Positions 53,680 to 56,067 of a stretch of 56,067 nt of DNA are shown piece by piece. The stretch is from positions 1 through 56,067 of the forward strand of contig JALSLA010000040.1 of NCBI GenBank assembly GCA_026988515.1. The letters are read 5' to 3'. Below the pieces are notes generated by a model. That model saw nothing but the letters and a program-made list of their open reading frames with translations, had not been told where the DNA came from and made no database searches. Source of the stretch: Helicobacteraceae bacterium. Its GTDB lineage: Bacteria; Campylobacterota; Campylobacteria; Campylobacterales; Sulfurimonadaceae. The translations under genes were made by a program, and so were the position numbers. Numbering within the stretch: position 1 is the first letter of the stretch; the number at the start of each line of letters is the position of its first letter.

Positions 53680-54224
53680 ATTCCTACCTTTAATAGCGTA
53701 CGATAATTGTCTAAACTTCGTTCATACCCTTTGCTCAGTTCGGCATCGGTTGTCCACTGGTAGCGTGCTTCGGCACCAACAAAGTAAGTGGCATCAATAT
53801 CATAACGCAGTGACGCGCCGACATTAATGCCGACAATAAGATCGGTTTCATCAGCATCGGTAGCAATAACGCCAAAGCCCGGACCTACTCCCAGCTGCAC
53901 TTTCTCATCCAAATCAAACATAACATGGGGGTTGAATTCCAGTGAAGTCATACGTAACCCATGCTTGCTTTGATGCACCAGACTAATTTGTTGACGAATA
54001 TCGAGCGTTTCGAGTTGCAATGCGGGACATGCCAGCGACAACTCCAATCCGTACATATAATCGCCATCAGATGCTTTTTCCCGCTCACCGTATCCGACCA
54101 GTAGTGCCACTGCCGGTTCCGGGCAGTAGTCGGCATCTGTTATGATGGGAAAGAGTGTCGTCTCGCGTTCAGCATGGGCTAATGTTGCCAACAGCAACAC
54201 GGTACTTAAAACAATTCGTTTCAT
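53670..54224 (-). CDS. Small outer-membrane beta-barrel protein
   Basis: 184 residues, signal peptide (1-18, cut after AHA) and alternating beta strands to a terminal Phe (GMHF), as in eight-stranded OmpW/OmpX-like barrels. Two Cys (YCPEP, LACPA) might form a disulphide. AAAGGAAAC precedes the start. Function unknown. Single gene. Confidence 0.7.
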   Translation of the reverse strand: MKRIVLSTVLLLATLAHAERETTLFPIITDADYCPEPAVALLVGYGEREKASDGDYMYGLELSLACPALQLETLDIRQQISLVHQSKHGLRMTSLEFNPHVMFDLDEKVQLGVGPGFGVIATDADETDLIVGINVGASLRYDIDATYFVGAEARYQWTTDAELSKGYERSLDNYRTLLKVGMHF

Positions 54225-54311
54225 TGGTTTCCTTTTGTGATAAATTAAAAAGTCATTATAGAATGATTTCCTTTAACTTGCCCATATTTTACCTATTTCT
54301 ACATACATTTT

Positions 54312-54323
54312 TTTACATGTAAA
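54312..54323. repeat. Perfect TTTACATGTAAA palindrome (intergenic)
   Basis: Directly abuts the stop codon of the HD-GYP gene (54324-54326). Confidence 0.9.
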
Positions 54324-55736
54324 TTACGCCTCAGCGTTGGAAAGATTACGAATAATATTGGCATATTCATCAAAGTGTTCCAGTGCGATATCGACCAATC
54401 TGGGGTCAAAATGTCTGCCCCGCTCTTTTTTCAGGAAGGCAATCACCTCCTCGTCAGACCAGACCTCTTTGTAAACACGCTTTGAAAGCAATGCATCGAT
54501 AACATCGACAATTGCGACAATACGCGCTATAACGGGAATGGCTTCACCTTTAAGACCTTGAGGGTATCCCGTACCGTCATATTTTTCATGGTGAGCATAC
54601 GCAATAGCCGCTGCCGCCTGAAGCACCGGTCGCTTGGAGTGTTTTAAAATTTCATAACCCAATAACGTATGCGATTTCATAAGCGAAAACTCATCGCTGG
54701 TAAGTTGAGAGGGTTTGTTTAAAACGGCATCGGCAATACCGACTTTTCCAATATCATGCATGGGTGATGCCAACTCGATAGTTTTGACTTGGACATCGTT
54801 CAATCCGTATGCGCGCGCCATTAAGCTACTGATGGTTGCAACCCGTTGCGTATGGCGCTTTGTATTGCAGGAGCGAATCTCTTCAATCGCTCCCATGGCA
54901 AGCAATGTCTCTTTAAGTGTCAGTTCTATCTCTTCGTTGAGCTGTTGCAATTGTCTGTTTTTTTCTTGAAGTTCCTCTTCTTTAAGAATCACGTTTTGAT
55001 TGAACTTGTTAATATTGTGGGCAACATCTTTAAACTCTTTACTCTCATATTTGTTATCGTCAATGCACTCATGCAGCTGGTATGCCCGCTTCCCCTCATT
55101 TATAATATTAGACAGAGGTCGACAGATATTCCTCTCAATAACATGAAACATATTGAAAATGACAATCAGTGCAAACAAAAGCAGCACGGCAACAATAATA
55201 TAACTGTATTTGAAGGCAAAGTTGCGATGCAGACCGGTATCTATCTGAATCTCTACGGCACCCAGTACCTCTCCTTCATTGACTTTGTGGCACTCCAAAC
55301 AGTTTAAACGCCCCTTGGAACTGGCAATATAAGGAACAATAACCTCAACCTTTTTGTCCCCCTCTTTCCATTCAAAATGTACCTCTTTGTTGGCAAGAAT
55401 CGTACGCAGCTCACCGGTAAGTTCTTTCTCAAAACGCTCTGAATCTCCAAACTGTCTGTTAATGGCATCGGCACGAATAATTTTAATAGAGTCAATATCA
55501 TGGATCGAGGCGATCTCATGTAAAAAATAGTCCCGCTTGTCCATAATTTCGGCTTTCATGTGCGAGGTAAGACCGGCTTTGACAATTTCGGCAACAGAGA
55601 GGGCTTTATTTTCAATGACCAGTTGTGAAAAACTGCGATAACTTAACGCAACAATGGCAATAATAATGAGCATGGCTACCAAAAACACCTGCAACAGTCG
55701 TGTTAATGTAATTTTTTTAATACTCTTCTGTTTCAT
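54324..55736 (-). CDS. Membrane HD-GYP phosphodiesterase with haem-binding periplasmic sensor
   Basis: 470 residues. Membrane helices at about 13-32 and 178-197 enclose a periplasmic domain with one CLECH haem-attachment site (146-150), like DUF3365/Tll0287-type c-haem sensors. A HAMP-like linker and coiled coil (about 200-280) lead to an HD domain (about 285-450) with HDIGK (327-331) and HHEKYDGTGYP (about 383-393), so the c-di-GMP phosphodiesterase residues are present. It should sense redox state, oxygen or NO through haem and lower c-di-GMP. Single gene, divergent from a tiny exported protein. Confidence 0.85.
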   Translation of the reverse strand: MKQKSIKKITLTRLLQVFLVAMLIIIAIVALSYRSFSQLVIENKALSVAEIVKAGLTSHMKAEIMDKRDYFLHEIASIHDIDSIKIIRADAINRQFGDSERFEKELTGELRTILANKEVHFEWKEGDKKVEVIVPYIASSKGRLNCLECHKVNEGEVLGAVEIQIDTGLHRNFAFKYSYIIVAVLLLFALIVIFNMFHVIERNICRPLSNIINEGKRAYQLHECIDDNKYESKEFKDVAHNINKFNQNVILKEEELQEKNRQLQQLNEEIELTLKETLLAMGAIEEIRSCNTKRHTQRVATISSLMARAYGLNDVQVKTIELASPMHDIGKVGIADAVLNKPSQLTSDEFSLMKSHTLLGYEILKHSKRPVLQAAAAIAYAHHEKYDGTGYPQGLKGEAIPVIARIVAIVDVIDALLSKRVYKEVWSDEEVIAFLKKERGRHFDPRLVDIALEHFDEYANIIRNLSNAEA

Positions 55737-55851
55737 GCCAATCCATTGGACAAATTTATGGGTAACAGTATAAAAATATTTCCTAAAAATATAGCTGAAA
55801 CAACCGAAAAACAGTACTTTGAGTCTAAATAAGACAAATTTTATCTTTTTA

Positions 55852-55865
55852 TTGATCTAAATCAA
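55852..55865 (+). promoter_or_regulatory. Perfect FNR/CRP-type box
   Basis: TTGATCTAAATCAA is a perfect TTGAT-N4-ATCAA palindrome. With the -10 box at 55889-55894 the box centre would sit about 42 bases before the likely start point, the class II activator position. It also lies 116 bases upstream of the divergent HD-GYP gene. Confidence 0.7.
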
Positions 55866-55888
55866 GATAAATATTGTCTTTTATTCGT

Positions 55889-55894
55889 TACAAT
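55889..55894 (+). promoter_or_regulatory. Possible -10 box
   Basis: TACAAT, 33 bases before the ATG at 55927, with a strong AAAAGGAG ribosome site (55911-55918) between. Confidence 0.5.
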
Positions 55895-55926
55895 GTCACA
55901 TACCAAACATAAAAGGAGACACACAC

Positions 55927-56064
55927 ATGACAAAAACGATTCTGGTTCTTACAGCATTGGCAGCGTTAGCACAGGCTGATGTTGTCCATTATGACGACAG
56001 AGACAAAGAGCAACCGCAGACAAGTAAACCCAATCATCCCAATAATGATTTGTACACCAAGTAG
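55927..56064 (+). CDS. Small exported protein
   Basis: 45 residues from ATG 55927 after AAAAGGAG, stop TAG at 56062-56064. Signal peptide (about 1-17, LAALAQA cut before DVVHYDDRD), then a short, polar, Asp/Pro/Asn-rich mature peptide of about 28 residues. No family recognised. The FNR-type box upstream suggests expression at low oxygen or under another redox signal. A downstream operon could follow outside the window. Confidence 0.62.
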   Translation: MTKTILVLTALAALAQADVVHYDDRDKEQPQTSKPNHPNNDLYTK

Positions 56065-56067
56065 TTG

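Overview
The window looks like chromosomal DNA of a free-living Campylobacterota (epsilonproteobacterium), perhaps a Sulfurimonas-, Sulfurovum- or Sulfuricurvum-like organism. The clues are a histidine kinase that closely resembles Campylobacterota FlgS, an AT-leaning base composition, a NapC-type quinol dehydrogenase with a multihaem cytochrome operon, and a PPK2-type polyphosphate kinase. The genus is an inference. I see no tRNA, rRNA, CRISPR array, insertion sequence or prophage.

Layout. (1) 96-15387, + strand: a tightly packed, often overlapping MSHA-type (type IVa-like) pilus/pseudopilus operon. It runs from an MshQ-like LamG adhesin through four prepilins, MshI/J/K-like assembly proteins, the MshL secretin, MshM, MshN, the MshE ATPase and the MshG platform. 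Two pilins (15405-16294) lie opposite on the - strand. (2) 16462-21007: a DUF255 thioredoxin protein, PPK2 with a micro-lipoprotein, and threonine synthase. (3) 21142-23841: a four-gene unit of TlpA-like thioredoxin, DUF4266 lipoprotein, DUF3570 outer-membrane barrel and ApbE flavin transferase. The barrel carries three candidate FMN-attachment motifs. (4) 23831-25509: DUF309, a membrane-fused peptide-deformylase pseudoenzyme, and DUF4332. (5) 25690-28795: a Zn/Mn-type ABC importer (permease and binding protein, no ATPase) with an outer-membrane protein and a small Cys/His-rich exported protein. (6) 28826-37807: DUF2249 and FlgS coupled together, an M18 aminopeptidase, a dynamin-like GTPase, PEP synthase, and a papain-like peptidase fused to an alpha/beta hydrolase. 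(7) 39105-43804: five cytochrome c genes with 33 canonical haem sites plus one CX3CH site. (8) 44200-49718: a topoisomerase-repeat zinc protein, DnaE, a hypoxanthine-DNA-glycosylase-like protein and an MtfA-like peptidase. (9) 49817-56064: a patchier region with a CPBP protease, a decayed metallopeptidase, small genes, a beta-helix lipoprotein behind a 16-bp perfect inverted repeat, an outer-membrane barrel, a haem-binding HD-GYP sensor and a tiny exported protein under a perfect FNR-type box.

Two signals stand out. First, the palindrome TTTACATGTAAA (core TACATGTA) occurs 21 times, about once per 2.7 kb, in genes and between them; in genes it mostly falls in the frame that reads Leu-His-Val. 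Second, the ApbE-linked locus looks like a flavinylated outer-membrane redox system. Pili, multihaem cytochromes, extracytoplasmic flavin and a haem-bearing HD-GYP sensor together suggest a surface-attached, redox-flexible lifestyle, but this is inference.
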